From: Catellatospora sp. KI3
GTDB taxonomy: Bacteria > Actinomycetota > Actinomycetes > Mycobacteriales > Micromonosporaceae
Length of the DNA: 64,000 nucleotides
Direction: 5' to 3'
Assembly: GCF_029948125.1 (NCBI RefSeq)
Contig: NZ_JASAMB010000014.1
Span: 124,001 to 188,000 of the forward strand
Below, piece by piece: positions 52,203 to 60,382 of this stretch. Position numbers and translations under genes: made by a program. The first letter of the stretch is position 1; every line of letters begins with the position of its first letter. The notes under the pieces were generated by a model. The model searched no databases. It was not told where the DNA came from and saw nothing but the letters and a program-made list of their open reading frames with translations.

Positions 52203-52513
52203 CTAGCTGTCGGCGTGGATGCGGCGGGCGAGGTCGGCCGGGAGCGGGTACGGCCGCTCCCGGGGCAGCAGCCGCGTCGCCTGGTCGGCGCGACCGGACC
52301 GGACCAGCCCGGCGATCTTGTGCACGGTCGGGGTGACGTCCCGCAGCCCGACCACCCACTCCTCGGCGTACGAGCGGATCAGCGTCCGCCCGACGCCGAC
52401 CTGGATGCTGTAGTGGTTGAGCGCCGCGCCGCGCAGCGACCGCTCCGGATCCCACTGCACGTGCACCGCGGCCGAGGCGAACGCGGCCTCCCACGCCGAG
52501 GCGGAGCCGTGGT
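52203..52513 (-). pseudogene. DUF4291 remnant (C-terminal half only)
   Basis: The minus strand reads VHVQWDPERSLRGAALNHYSIQVGVGRTLIRSYAEEWVV-type sequence (pattern VQWDPERxLRGAALNHxSIQVG and DVTPTVHKIAGLVR), matching the C-terminal half of DUF4291 proteins (about 190 aa). The matching part ends near 52510 and the upstream bases, before the histidine kinase start at 52541, do not continue the domain in any frame. No start codon or Shine-Dalgarno is evident. I read it as a truncated gene left after a rearrangement. Confidence 0.7.
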
Positions 52514-52540
52514 GGCGGCGGGCTCTGGCACGATGGCCGG

Positions 52541-53869
52541 GTGACCGGCCGGGACGTGCGCGACGCGGGGTACCTGTTGCTGGGCCCGGTCTTCGGCGGG
52601 CTGTGGGTCGCGTTGGTGGGGGCGATCCAGGTGTCGGGCGTCGCGTCGCGCTTCGCACCGCTGGGCATCGCGTTCTTCCTGGCCGCCCACCTGCTGCTGC
52701 GGCCCATCGGGCGGTTCGAGCGGCTGCTGGTACGCGCGCTGCTGGCGCACGACGTGCCCGCGCCGACCCCGGTCGGCTACCGCAGGGCGACCGCGCCGCG
52801 GTGGCGGTGGCCGGTCGACCGGTGGCGGTGGACGCTGGCGGTGGTCCGCGACGCCCACAGCTGGCGGGTGCTGGCGTGGCTCCTGATCCGGCTGGTGGTG
52901 GGGCCGGTCGGCGCCGCGATCGTGCTGCTGTACGCCGCGTCTCCGCTGCTGCTGGCCGCACCGCTGGTCCCGCTGGCCGACCTGCTGAGCGACCGGTTCA
53001 CCCTCGACGCGGCGTGGACGGGCTGGCTGCTGCTCGGGCCGGTCGGGTTCGCGCCGGCCGCTCCCCTGCTGCGCGAGGCGGTGCGCGGCCTGGCCCGGTG
53101 GCATCGGCGCCTGGCCGACTGGGCGCTCGGACCGGGCCGCCGCGAGGTCGAGGCGGCGGTGCTGGCGCGGGCCGTACGGGCTGAGGAGCAGGTGCGCATC
53201 GACCAGGAGCTGCACGACAGCATCGGCCATCTGCTGTCGATGATCGTGGTGCAGGCCGGCGCGGGCGCGCACGTGTTCGACCGGGACCCGGCGTTCGCCC
53301 GGCACGCGCTGGAGACGATCGGCGAGCGCGGCCGGGCCGCCCTGGGCGAGCTGGACCGGATCATCGCCGGCATCCGCGACGACGGCTCGGACCACCTGCG
53401 GCCGCTGCCAGGCGTGGGCGACCTGGCCGCGCTGCTGGACGGGGCGGCCGACGCCGGGATGCGGGTCCGCTCCCGGATCCGGCTGCGGCCGGTGCCGCTC
53501 GCGGTCGGGCGCGGCGTCTACCGGGTGGTGCAGGAGTCGCTCACCAACGCCGCCAAGCACGCGCGGGGCTGCGACGTGGACGTCGAGGTGGTCGCCGACG
53601 AGCGGGTGGTGGCGGTGGCGGTGGACAATCCGCTGCCCCGGCCGCGTCCCGGTGGCGGCGGTGGCGGCGGGACCGGGCTGGCGTCCATCCGCGACCGGGT
53701 CGCATTGCTGGGCGGGCGGGCGACGGCGGGGCCGACCGGGGACGGCGGGTTCGCGGTGCGGGCGGTGGTGCCGCTGGGCGCGGCGCTGCCCGACGGTGCG
53801 GCGGCGTGCCGGCTGGACGCCGGGTGCGACTGCCTGGGCTGCTCGGTGCGCCGTACGGTACCGGGGTGA
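52541..53869 (+). CDS. Sensor histidine kinase (DesK/NarX-like, HisKA_3)
   Basis: This 442-aa protein has several hydrophobic segments in the first 200 residues (YLLLGPVFGGLWVALVGA; ALGIAFFLAAHLLL-like; LLLAAPLVPLADLL), then the HisKA_3 box QELHDSIGHLLSMIVV with the phospho-His near residue 225. The ATPase domain has VVQESLTNAAKHARG (N box) and GTGLASIRDRVALLGG (G box). It ends with a Cys-rich tail (DAGCDCLGCS), which is unusual. The GTG starts 28 bp after the DUF4291 remnant with no clear Shine-Dalgarno, so a leaderless mRNA is possible. It is coupled to the response regulator by a GTGA overlap. The signal is unknown. Confidence 0.93.
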   Translation: MTGRDVRDAGYLLLGPVFGGLWVALVGAIQVSGVASRFAPLGIAFFLAAHLLLRPIGRFERLLVRALLAHDVPAPTPVGYRRATAPRWRWPVDRWRWTLAVVRDAHSWRVLAWLLIRLVVGPVGAAIVLLYAASPLLLAAPLVPLADLLSDRFTLDAAWTGWLLLGPVGFAPAAPLLREAVRGLARWHRRLADWALGPGRREVEAAVLARAVRAEEQVRIDQELHDSIGHLLSMIVVQAGAGAHVFDRDPAFARHALETIGERGRAALGELDRIIAGIRDDGSDHLRPLPGVGDLAALLDGAADAGMRVRSRIRLRPVPLAVGRGVYRVVQESLTNAAKHARGCDVDVEVVADERVVAVAVDNPLPRPRPGGGGGGGTGLASIRDRVALLGGRATAGPTGDGGFAVRAVVPLGAALPDGAAACRLDAGCDCLGCSVRRTVPG

Positions 53870-54507
53870 GGATCGCGATCGTCGACGACGACCCGCTGGT
53901 GCGGCTCGGGCTGCGGGCCGTGCTCGCCGCCGAGCCGGGCTGGGAGGTGGTCGGCGAGGCCGGGGACGGCGCGGGCGCGGTGGCGCTCGCGGCGGCCGAC
54001 CCACCGCCTGACCTGGTGCTGATGGACGTGCGGATGCCCGGCATGGACGGCATCGAGGCCACGCGGCGGATCACCGCGGCCGGGTCGGCGGTGCGGGTGC
54101 TGGTGCTCACCACGTTCGAGGTCGACGAGTATGTGTACCAGGCGCTGCGCGCCGGGGCGGGCGGGTTCGTGCTGAAGCGGACGCCGCCCGCGCAGCTGAT
54201 CGAGGCGGCGCGGGTGGTCGGCACGGGCGAGTCGCTGCTGTTCCCGGCGTCGACCCGGGGCGTCATCGAGCGGTTCACCGCGCCCTCGGGCGTGCCGCTG
54301 CCCGCGCTGTCCGACCGGGAGCAGGAGGTGCTGCGGCTGCTGGCGCGCGGACTGTCCAACGCGGAGATCTCCGCCGCGCTGTTCCTGTCGGTCCAGACGG
54401 TCAAGTCGCACGTCGCGGCACTGCTGGCGAAGCTGGGCGTCCGCGACCGGACCCAGGCGGTGATCGCCGCGTACGAGGCGGGCTTCGTGGCTCCGGGCTC
54501 GGCCTGA
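53866..54507 (+). CDS. NarL/LuxR-type response regulator
   Basis: This 213-aa protein has a receiver domain (IAIVDDDPLVRLGLR; phospho-acceptor Asp54 in LVLMDVRMPGMDG; Lys104 in GFVLKRTPP) and a C-terminal LuxR helix-turn-helix (LSDREQEVLRLLARGLSN, then VQTVKSHVAALLAKLGV). It is the partner of the kinase upstream, with which it overlaps by four bases. The next plus-strand gene encodes a small membrane protein 124 bp further on and is a likely target. Nothing suggests a role in the biosynthetic cluster 9 kb away. Confidence 0.94.
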   Translation: MRIAIVDDDPLVRLGLRAVLAAEPGWEVVGEAGDGAGAVALAAADPPPDLVLMDVRMPGMDGIEATRRITAAGSAVRVLVLTTFEVDEYVYQALRAGAGGFVLKRTPPAQLIEAARVVGTGESLLFPASTRGVIERFTAPSGVPLPALSDREQEVLRLLARGLSNAEISAALFLSVQTVKSHVAALLAKLGVRDRTQAVIAAYEAGFVAPGSA

Positions 54508-54631
54508 CCCGGAACCACTCTTGCGACCAGCGGCTTTCACTCTCGGGAGGGTGGGCCGGGGCCGCCGGGCCGCCTACCGTCAGGTCCACCGCGCAACGGC
54601 GCGGCGACAGACCGAAGGGCGGAGCATCACC

Positions 54632-55084
54632 GTGACGCAAGACCGGTTTCCCGGCCAGGACGCGGCGCGTGGCAGGGCGAACCTGCTCTCCACATTGTGG
54701 ATCTTCGTGGTCCTGAACTACCTGTACTGCGACGTGCTCGGGCACATGGACGGCGCGGTCCTCGCCGAGCTGCTGCGGGGCGAGGCGGGCGGCATGCGGA
54801 TCACCCAGGGCTTCCTGTTCGGCGCCGGGGTCCTCATGGAGATCCCGATCGCGATGGTGCTGCTGGCGCGGGTGCTGCCGGACGCGGCGAGCCGGTGGGC
54901 GAACACGGCCGCCGCCGCGGTCATGACGGCGGTGCAGGCGGCGTCGCTGGCGGTCGGGGTCCCCACCGGGTATTACGTGTTCTACAGCGTCATCGAGATC
55001 GCCTGCACCGCGTTCATCGCCTGGTACGCGTGGACGTGGCGGCCAGCCCCGCGGTCGGCGCGGGCGCACGCCGCGGCCCGGTGA
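54632..55084 (+). CDS. DUF6326-like small integral membrane protein
   Basis: This 150-aa protein has four hydrophobic helices: LLSTLWIFVVLNYLYCDVL, then ITQGFLFGAGVLMEIPIAMV, NTAAAAVMTAVQAASLAV and YYVFYSVIEIACTAFIAWY, with short charged ends. The GHMDGAV segment after helix one is typical of DUF6326 in actinobacteria. No reaction is known. GTG 54632 follows GGAG. It probably forms a unit with the two-component system upstream, either as its target or as an accessory sensor. Confidence 0.78.
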   Translation: MTQDRFPGQDAARGRANLLSTLWIFVVLNYLYCDVLGHMDGAVLAELLRGEAGGMRITQGFLFGAGVLMEIPIAMVLLARVLPDAASRWANTAAAAVMTAVQAASLAVGVPTGYYVFYSVIEIACTAFIAWYAWTWRPAPRSARAHAAAR

Positions 55085-55087
55085 GGA

Positions 55088-55125
55088 CGGCGCGGGGCGG
55101 GCCGGTTCGCGGCCCGCCCGCGCCG
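55088..55125. terminator. GC-rich hairpin between convergent genes
   Basis: Bases 55088-55103 pair with 55111-55125 with one bulged G (CGGCGCGGGGCGGGCC against GGCCCGCCCGCGCCG). It separates the small membrane protein gene from the oppositely oriented amidase gene and may act on both. No T-run follows. Confidence 0.65.
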
Positions 55126-55131
55126 TGCCGG

Positions 55132-56103
55132 TCACACCTTGGTGAGTCTGACCGCGTCGGCGATGACGTAGCCGGTGCCGCTGGTCCAGCGGCTGACCAT
55201 CACCGCGTCGAAGTCCCCGGCGTTGAAGTTGAACGTGCCGAGGTTGCGCCACCCGCCGCCGCCGGTGCGCTGGTCCACGTGGACGGTCTGGTTGCCGCTG
55301 CTGGTGGCCATGATGTACGGGGCGGCGTTGTTGTAGCCGGAGTTCGAGGCGTACCAGGCCTCGACCCGGTAGTTGCCCGCCGACGGGATCGCGAACCTGT
55401 ACTTGGCCGTGTCGCTGGCGCTGACCGGGTTGGCGTACCGGTAGTCGGCGCCGTAGCGGGTGGTCGAGTAGGTCGAGGTGCCCCAGTTCGCCGAGGCGGT
55501 GAACCGCCCGGCGGTGGAGTTGTCCACGATCGCCGACCAGCTCGGGACCGCGTTGAGCAGCGCGGCGACGTCGGAGCGCATGACGTTCAGGTCGATGAAC
55601 GACGGGTCGATCTTGCCGGTGGTGCTGGTCTCGCGGTGGCCCCGGGCGTAGCTGGCGTCCTTGCCGAGGCGGCGCAGCACCGCCGCGGTGGCCTTCAGCG
55701 AGTTGTTGTACTGCGCCGCGGTCATCGCCTGGTCGGTGGCCTGGTCGCCGCCGTAGTCGATCTCCCACCCGATCATGAGGGTGTTGCCGTCACCGGCCGG
55801 GATGGGGCCGCTGCCGCGCGAGGCGCCGGCGTGGTTGCACCGGTTGGCCGAGATGATGTGGAAGACGCCGTTGTAGTCGACCAGCGCCTGGGCCAGCGGA
55901 CCCTGCAGGTCGGAGCGGCCGTTGATGACGACGTTGAGCGCCGGGTGCGGGTTGGTGGGGCTGGAGAACGCCGCGGTGTGGTGCCACAGCACGCCGATCG
56001 GGTCGAACGAGCCGGTGACCTTGCGGTTGAGCCAGTCGCCCTCCTCGACGACCGGAACGCCTTCTGCCCGCAGGACGTCGGCGAGCCACGGGATGCTGGC
56101 CAT
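55132..56103 (-). CDS. N-acetylmuramoyl-L-alanine amidase with golvesin-like C-terminal domain
   Basis: This 323-aa protein has an amidase_2 (PGRP-like) domain at about 20-180: GVLWHHTAAFSSP with zinc-binding His pair, FHIISANRCNHAGASRG and ARGHRETSTTGKIDPSFIDL with the later zinc/catalytic residues. Residues about 190-323 are a beta-sandwich with the golvesin-like pattern (YRFAIPSAGNYRVEAWYAS, then WRNLGTFNFNAGDF), which usually binds wall or sugars. It should cut the amide bond between MurNAc and the stem peptide. Its own sequence has no signal peptide; the preceding 55-aa frame supplies a Tat signal and ends one base into this ATG, so export is a puzzle. Confidence 0.88.
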   Translation of the reverse strand: MASIPWLADVLRAEGVPVVEEGDWLNRKVTGSFDPIGVLWHHTAAFSSPTNPHPALNVVINGRSDLQGPLAQALVDYNGVFHIISANRCNHAGASRGSGPIPAGDGNTLMIGWEIDYGGDQATDQAMTAAQYNNSLKATAAVLRRLGKDASYARGHRETSTTGKIDPSFIDLNVMRSDVAALLNAVPSWSAIVDNSTAGRFTASANWGTSTYSTTRYGADYRYANPVSASDTAKYRFAIPSAGNYRVEAWYASNSGYNNAAPYIMATSSGNQTVHVDQRTGGGGWRNLGTFNFNAGDFDAVMVSRWTSGTGYVIADAVRLTKV

Positions 56104-56270
56104 CAGGACTCCGTGATCAGGTCGGCGACGCACTCGGCGACGCGCGGCTTGGCGGCGGCCGCGGTGGCGGCGTGCGCGGCCTGCGGCGCCATCGTCACGG
56201 CGGCGGCGACGAGCACCGGCGTGCCGAGGAAGGCGCGGCGGGGCAGCCGACGGGGTGGGCTTGGGTTCAT
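56103..56270 (-). CDS. Short Tat signal-peptide ORF ahead of the amidase
   Basis: This 55-aa frame starts MNPSPPRRLPRRAFLGTPVL with twin arginines, a hydrophobic stretch and AQAAHA before a short tail (KPRVAECVADLITES). It has a good Shine-Dalgarno (AAGGAGTGCC). Its TGA shares one base with the amidase ATG (TGATG). A signal peptide with almost no mature part makes little sense alone, so it looks like the detached N-terminus of the amidase, separated by a one-base frameshift (real or from sequencing). A genuine small lysin-control peptide is less likely. Confidence 0.65.
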   Translation of the reverse strand: MNPSPPRRLPRRAFLGTPVLVAAAVTMAPQAAHAATAAAAKPRVAECVADLITES

Positions 56271-56399
56271 GGCACTCCTTTTGCGAGGGAGGTGTGGAAC
56301 CGGTGCCAGCACGATACGGCGCGACGCCCGTCTATGTCGATAGTTGTCACATAGGTTTCATCGTATGAAGTTTTCTTTCTTGCAGCTGCCCTGAGCAGG

Positions 56400-56435
56400 G
56401 AGGGGCGGGCAGGTCCGATGACCTGCCCGCCCCTC
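56400..56435 (-). terminator. Hairpin terminator of the secreted-protein gene
   Basis: A 16-bp perfect stem (GAGGGGCGGGCAGGTC at 56400-56415, complement at 56420-56435) with a CGAT loop lies 11 bp beyond the stop at 56447. The bases beyond are not T-rich on the minus strand, as is common in actinomycetes. Confidence 0.8.
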
Positions 56436-56446
56436 GACGCGGGCGC

Positions 56447-57646
56447 TCAGGCGCCGTAGCTGGCCTGCAGCACGTTGAAGACGTTGCGGTGGCCGACCGA
56501 CTCCTGCAGCGACCACAGCAGGTCGGGCTCGGTGTCGTCCTCCCAGTAGCTGATGCTCTCGCCGCCGCCCACCCAGGCGAAGGTGCGCGAACCGTCGGCG
56601 GGCGTCCAGTAGTACAGCTGCTTGGCCCCGGAGGAGTTGAACCACCAGCGGTTGTTGTGCGAGGCGACACCGTTGAGCTTGTACCAGGGCAGCTGCAGCG
56701 CCTGGGACGCGGTGGTCGTCGCGGCGAACGTGGTGGCGCCGGAGGCGAACGGGAACCGGACCGCCCGGGGCGCCCGGTTCGGGTAGTCGGCGCAGCCGGA
56801 CTGGCAGGTGTACTCGGTCATCACGATCGACTTGCTCACCCGGTCCAGCGAGATGGACGACCAGGCCAGCGCGGTGACGCCCGAGGCGGTGCCCGCGGTG
56901 ACCGTGCCGATCTGCGGCAGCACGTAGGCGTAGTTGTGGGCGTAGTAGGTGGCGGCGTTCACGCGGCCGATCTGGTCGGCGGTGCCGCCGGTGTTCGTCT
57001 TGAGGATCTTGCGCATGTCGAACACACGCATGCCCCGGCCGGTGTCGGCCACGTACAGGTAGTCGCCGTACCAGGACACGCCGCCGGCGTGGATCGGGAT
57101 GTCCTTGAAGTTCGGCGCCGCCGTGGTGCCGGTCGGCTCCACCAGCAGCACCTTGCGGTACTTGTTCGGGTACGTGGCGTCCCAGTCCACCAGCGTGATC
57201 CGGCTGCGCTCCTGCGACCCGCCGCAGGCGTCCTTGGTGTACCAGCTGACCACCACCAGCTGGTGGCCGTCGTAGTTGCCGCCGTTGGCGGTGCCGACCG
57301 CGTCGCGGCTGGTGGTGATGCCCTGCGGATAGTTCGCGCAGTCGCCGTTGTCACCGGAGTCGAACTGGAAGCCGCCGTTGTAGCCGGCGATGCCGAGCGA
57401 GTCGGTGATACCGGTGCGGTCGTGGTTGGCGTTGTCCATGACCGTGTGCACGGGCGCCGTGCCCAGGATGCCGACGAGCGCGGTATTGAGAGCGTCGAAC
57501 TGGTGGTAGTTGGCGCTGAGGGTGAACTGGCTGTTGGGCAGGGTGGTGGGCGCGGCCGCGGCCTGGGCGCCCGGCGCGCCGGTAAGCGTGGCCGCGAGCG
57601 TCACCGCCGCCACCAGTCCGACAAAGACCCTGTTGCGTATGGACAC
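56447..57646 (-). CDS. Secreted beta-propeller-like protein of unknown function
   Basis: This 399-aa protein starts at GTG (VSIRNRVFVGLVAAVTLAAT) with a Sec signal ending AQA. The mature part has repeated aromatic-Gly strands such as NYDGHQLVVVSWYTKDACGG, IPIHAGGVSWYGDYLYVADT and VASHNNRWWFNSSGAKQLYY, which suggests a beta-propeller, and an end SLQESVGHRNVFNVLQASYG. Cys pairs (GDCANYP; TCQSGCADYP) probably form disulfides. The strong Shine-Dalgarno GGGAGG supports this start. I know similar conserved proteins in Streptomyces but no function. It could bind or sense wall material. Confidence 0.85.
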   Translation of the reverse strand: MSIRNRVFVGLVAAVTLAATLTGAPGAQAAAAPTTLPNSQFTLSANYHQFDALNTALVGILGTAPVHTVMDNANHDRTGITDSLGIAGYNGGFQFDSGDNGDCANYPQGITTSRDAVGTANGGNYDGHQLVVVSWYTKDACGGSQERSRITLVDWDATYPNKYRKVLLVEPTGTTAAPNFKDIPIHAGGVSWYGDYLYVADTGRGMRVFDMRKILKTNTGGTADQIGRVNAATYYAHNYAYVLPQIGTVTAGTASGVTALAWSSISLDRVSKSIVMTEYTCQSGCADYPNRAPRAVRFPFASGATTFAATTTASQALQLPWYKLNGVASHNNRWWFNSSGAKQLYYWTPADGSRTFAWVGGGESISYWEDDTEPDLLWSLQESVGHRNVFNVLQASYGA

Positions 57647-57892
57647 CGTGAAACCTCCCCGATTACGACAGAGAGTGCACCATACGCTCATTGATCTCTA
57701 TGTTCAACAGGTCGAGATCCAGCTACGACACGTCGAGATCCCGCTGGAGCAGCAGCTGCGGACGCTCCTGCGGGCCTGACCCGCCGACGATGCGGGCCAG
57801 CTCGCACACCTCGCCGACGACTCGAGTACGGCGTTCAGGTGCTCGGCCGTGAGCCGCTCGAGACGCATCCGCCGAAACTACCGCAGACCGCC
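57647..57892. other. Non-coding gap with no recognisable element
   Basis: This stretch lies between two minus-strand genes. Plus-strand reading of 57670-57779 gives a short helical sequence (HTLIDLYVQQVEIQLRHVE) ending at TGA, and the minus strand has a frame beginning MRLERLTAEHLNAVLE near 57869 that stops early. Both may be scraps of lost genes; neither supports a gene call. Confidence 0.4.
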
Positions 57893-57924
57893 GAGGGGCG
57901 GACGCCCGTCGGCATCCGCCCCTC
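57893..57924 (-). terminator. Hairpin terminator
   Basis: GAGGGGCGGA at 57893-57902 pairs with TCCGCCCCTC at 57915-57924; further pairs CGCC-like and GGC extend the stem across a short loop. It lies 20 bp past the stop of the alpha/beta hydrolase gene at 57945. Confidence 0.75.
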
Positions 57925-57944
57925 GTCCCGTGGACACCTCGGCG

Positions 57945-58745
57945 TCAGGCGGCGGCCTCGCGCACGGCCGCGGCGACGGCCGGGGCGTCCTTGCCCAGGA
58001 TGGCGCCGTGGTTGCTGGCGACCTTCGCGCTGATCCTGATGTTCGGGTTGCGCTCGGTCACCCGCGCCAGACCGGCGCGGATCCGCTCCTGCTCGTCGCC
58101 GCGGCTGCCGAAGGAGGTGCCCGAGGCGACCACGTACCGCGTCGGCACGGTGATGGCGTCCAGCACCGGGCCCAGCTCGCGCTCGCGGGAGAGCCTGCCC
58201 AGCTCGATGTTGCTCTCGGCCTGCTGGGCGGCGGTCAGCCGCGGCACCAGACCGGTCGGGCGCAGCAGCGGCGCGAACCAGCCGATCCGCTTGAACAGCG
58301 TACGGATCCGCTGCTCCATGGCCTCGTCGAGCCAGTCGTAGGGAAACGCGCCGTCGACCAGGACCGCGCCCACGGTCCGGTCCGGGTTCCGCGCGGCCCA
58401 GTGCGCCGCCACGACCGCCCCGTAGGACCAGCCCACCACCAGTGCCCGGTCCACCCCTCGGGCGGCGAGCACCGCGTCGACGTCCCGGACCGCGGCCTCG
58501 AAGGAGTAGTCGGACGAGGTCTTCGACCTGCGGCCCCGACCTCGCTCGTCATAGGTGATGTGCCGCCATCCTGGGCCCAGTTCGGCGATGACCTTCCGCC
58601 AGTAGCCCTGGGTGGCGAACTGACCGTTGAGGTAGAGCACCGGGACTCCTGAGCCGCCGGTGTCGGCGGCGGCCAGGGCCGTGTCGTCCACGGCGACCAT
58701 GCCGTTCCACGTCGAGCCGGTGCCCTGGGTGCTGTTCTTCGTCAT
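57945..58745 (-). CDS. Alpha/beta hydrolase
   Basis: This 266-aa protein has the oxyanion HG-equivalent YLNGQFATQGYW, the nucleophile elbow VVGWSYGAVVAA (GWSYG, Ser nucleophile), Asp in GTVLVDGAF-type LVDGAFPYDW and a late His in KVASNHGAILG. The cap between core strands is typical of small actinobacterial esterases or epoxide-hydrolase-like proteins. It has no signal peptide. It sits 46 bp after the DUF4097-like gene in the same direction, and the pair may form an operon. Substrate unknown. Confidence 0.88.
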   Translation of the reverse strand: MTKNSTQGTGSTWNGMVAVDDTALAAADTGGSGVPVLYLNGQFATQGYWRKVIAELGPGWRHITYDERGRGRRSKTSSDYSFEAAVRDVDAVLAARGVDRALVVGWSYGAVVAAHWAARNPDRTVGAVLVDGAFPYDWLDEAMEQRIRTLFKRIGWFAPLLRPTGLVPRLTAAQQAESNIELGRLSRERELGPVLDAITVPTRYVVASGTSFGSRGDEQERIRAGLARVTERNPNIRISAKVASNHGAILGKDAPAVAAAVREAAA

Positions 58746-58791
58746 TCGTCTCTCCTGCTCGTGACTGGTTCGGGGGCAAGGCGGCGGTGTG

Positions 58792-59139
58792 TCAGAGGCT
58801 GCGGGCGGTGATGTCGCCGTGGGCGGCGGTGGCGTGGACGGCCAGGTCGGCGGTGCCGTCGTTCTTGAGGGTGTTGCTGATGCGGCCGTAGGGGGTGCCC
58901 GCGTCCAAGCCGGACGAGCCGAGCAGCCGGTGCCCAGGCTCCTCGGCCTGGATCCGCAGGACCCCGTCGGCGTAGGCCACGGTGGCCTGCTCGGCGGCCC
59001 GGACATCGCGGCCCTTGGCCGGGTCGGCCGGCCGGACCTCGACGACGGTGTCGGCGCGGTCGGCGGCGATGAACTGGATGCGGCCGGCGGGGATGGCCGC
59101 GACGGCGGAGATCATGGCCGGGGTGTCGAACTTCTGCAT
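58792..59139 (-). pseudogene. DUF4097-like protein with an internal in-frame deletion
   Basis: The 115-aa frame begins MQKFDTPAMISAVAAIPAGR, continues to VAYADGVLRIQAEEP, then jumps to LDAGTPYGRISNTLKNDG and ends AAHGDITARSL. Both parts match the ends of the common actinomycete DUF4097 beta-helix-type protein (about 210-220 aa, from memory), but the roughly 100-residue middle with repeated G-D-V-S turns is missing. The frame is open throughout, so a shortened product could be made. I list it as a decayed gene; a functional small variant is the alternative. The start and the divergent AT-rich upstream region look intact. Confidence 0.6.
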
Positions 59140-59340
59140 CGCGCGCTCCTCTACTCGTTGTTTCTTACTTCAGAAACGCTACGTTGCTTTCCATATTTCT
59201 ACAATATCGAAGTTGCGTCTCTTGCTCATTTAGCGAGGCTAAAGGCCGATTATCGTTGCATCGGTTGGAATTTCAACGCAACAATTGATATCCTTCATCG
59301 TTGCAATGAGGGGAAGTGAACGCTATCCGCGCGAACAAGA

Positions 59341-59378
59341 GAACGGGCCGTGCCGGAGGACTCCGGCACGGCCCGTTC
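59341..59378 (-). terminator. Strong hairpin terminator of the tyrosinase operon
   Basis: GAACGGGCCGTGCCGG at 59341-59356 and its exact complement at 59363-59378 form a 16-bp stem with a 6-base loop, 11 bp beyond the tyrosinase stop. The 200 bp beyond (59150-59330) are strikingly AT-rich compared with the rest of the window. Confidence 0.9.
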
Positions 59379-59389
59379 GATCGAAGCGG

Positions 59390-60382
59390 CTACGCGGTGG
59401 TGTCGTAGCTGTACCAGGCGGACGCGTCGAGCACGTCGGCCGGGCGCAGCGGCTCCCCCAGCAGCGTCACCATGGTGTCGTTGAGCCCCTGGCCCGAAGG
59501 GACCCCTTCGTCACCGGCGCCCGGCAGGTAGACACGGCCACCGCGAGCCAGCCACGCCTCCCACAGCCGGTCGATGTTGCAGTGGTTGAGGTAGAACAGC
59601 GGGTCGTTGGGCGAGCTGCCCGGACCCATGTCGCCGCCGACCCACACGTGCACCCGGTTGTGCATCTGCGGGCTGCCCGCCTGCTGCGGACGGCGCGGGT
59701 CGATCCAGCCCTCCACCCGGTTGCGGAACCCGTCCGAGCTGACGTCCCAGGGCAGGCTGTCGTAGGCCAGGCCCTCCTCCAGCGCCCACTTGGCGTCGTC
59801 GGGCGTGGGCAGTCCCGGGACCCCGGTATCGGTGCCCGCCGCGCGCTGCAGCGGCCGGGGCGCGATGGACCACAGCTGCGTACCGTGGCCGACCAGGCGC
59901 ACCCGGAACGGGCTCAGCACGCCGCTGACCACGTCACCGCGCGACTCGCCCAGGCCCGACTCGCCCCACATCGAACTGGCGTGCTGCTGGTCGGTCGGCA
60001 GGCCGCCGTCCACGGTCCAGTCCCAGTACGGCAGCCCGGCCTCGGCGTCGCCGGTGACCCGCTGGATCTGCTGCTCCAGGCGCAGCAGGAACATCCGGTG
60101 CCAGGGCAGGAAGATCGGGCCGCCGTGGGCCAGGTTGCGCATCGGCCGCGACGGGCTGCTGGGCATCTGCATGGACACGAAGTGCCACAGCACGAACAGG
60201 TCCCAGGTGGTCAGCTGCTGGTCGACGCCGTACAGGCGGAAGCCCGGGATGGACGGGGCGAGCAGCTGGTTGAGCTGCGAGGTGGTGTAGCCGGACTGCT
60301 CGGCGTTGAGCGCGACGACCCCGGCCAGGAACTTCTGCCGGGCCTCGGCGGAGGTCTGGATGTTGGCGCGGACGGCGGTCAT
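59390..60382 (-). CDS. Tyrosinase (type 3 copper oxidase)
   Basis: This 330-aa enzyme has both copper sites: CuA with H67, H86 and H95 (WHFVS; NLAHGGPIFLPWHRMFLLRLE), and CuB with H241, H245 and H267 (QMHNRVHVWVGGD; DPLFYLNHCNIDRLW). It oxidises phenols to quinones. There is no signal peptide. It is longer than the classical Streptomyces MelC2 (about 273 aa) and has extra sequence after CuB, resembling a later-branching group. The ATG overlaps the stop of the His-rich partner gene by one base (TGATG), so the pair is translated together. It may make pigment or modify a phenolic metabolite. Confidence 0.94.
   Translation of the reverse strand: MTAVRANIQTSAEARQKFLAGVVALNAEQSGYTTSQLNQLLAPSIPGFRLYGVDQQLTTWDLFVLWHFVSMQMPSSPSRPMRNLAHGGPIFLPWHRMFLLRLEQQIQRVTGDAEAGLPYWDWTVDGGLPTDQQHASSMWGESGLGESRGDVVSGVLSPFRVRLVGHGTQLWSIAPRPLQRAAGTDTGVPGLPTPDDAKWALEEGLAYDSLPWDVSSDGFRNRVEGWIDPRRPQQAGSPQMHNRVHVWVGGDMGPGSSPNDPLFYLNHCNIDRLWEAWLARGGRVYLPGAGDEGVPSGQGLNDTMVTLLGEPLRPADVLDASAWYSYDTTA

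Noticed and set aside
52541..54507. Two-component system as the cluster regulator
   Set aside because: It lies 8-9 kb beyond the operon terminator with unrelated genes between, and its coupled target appears to be the adjacent membrane protein gene.
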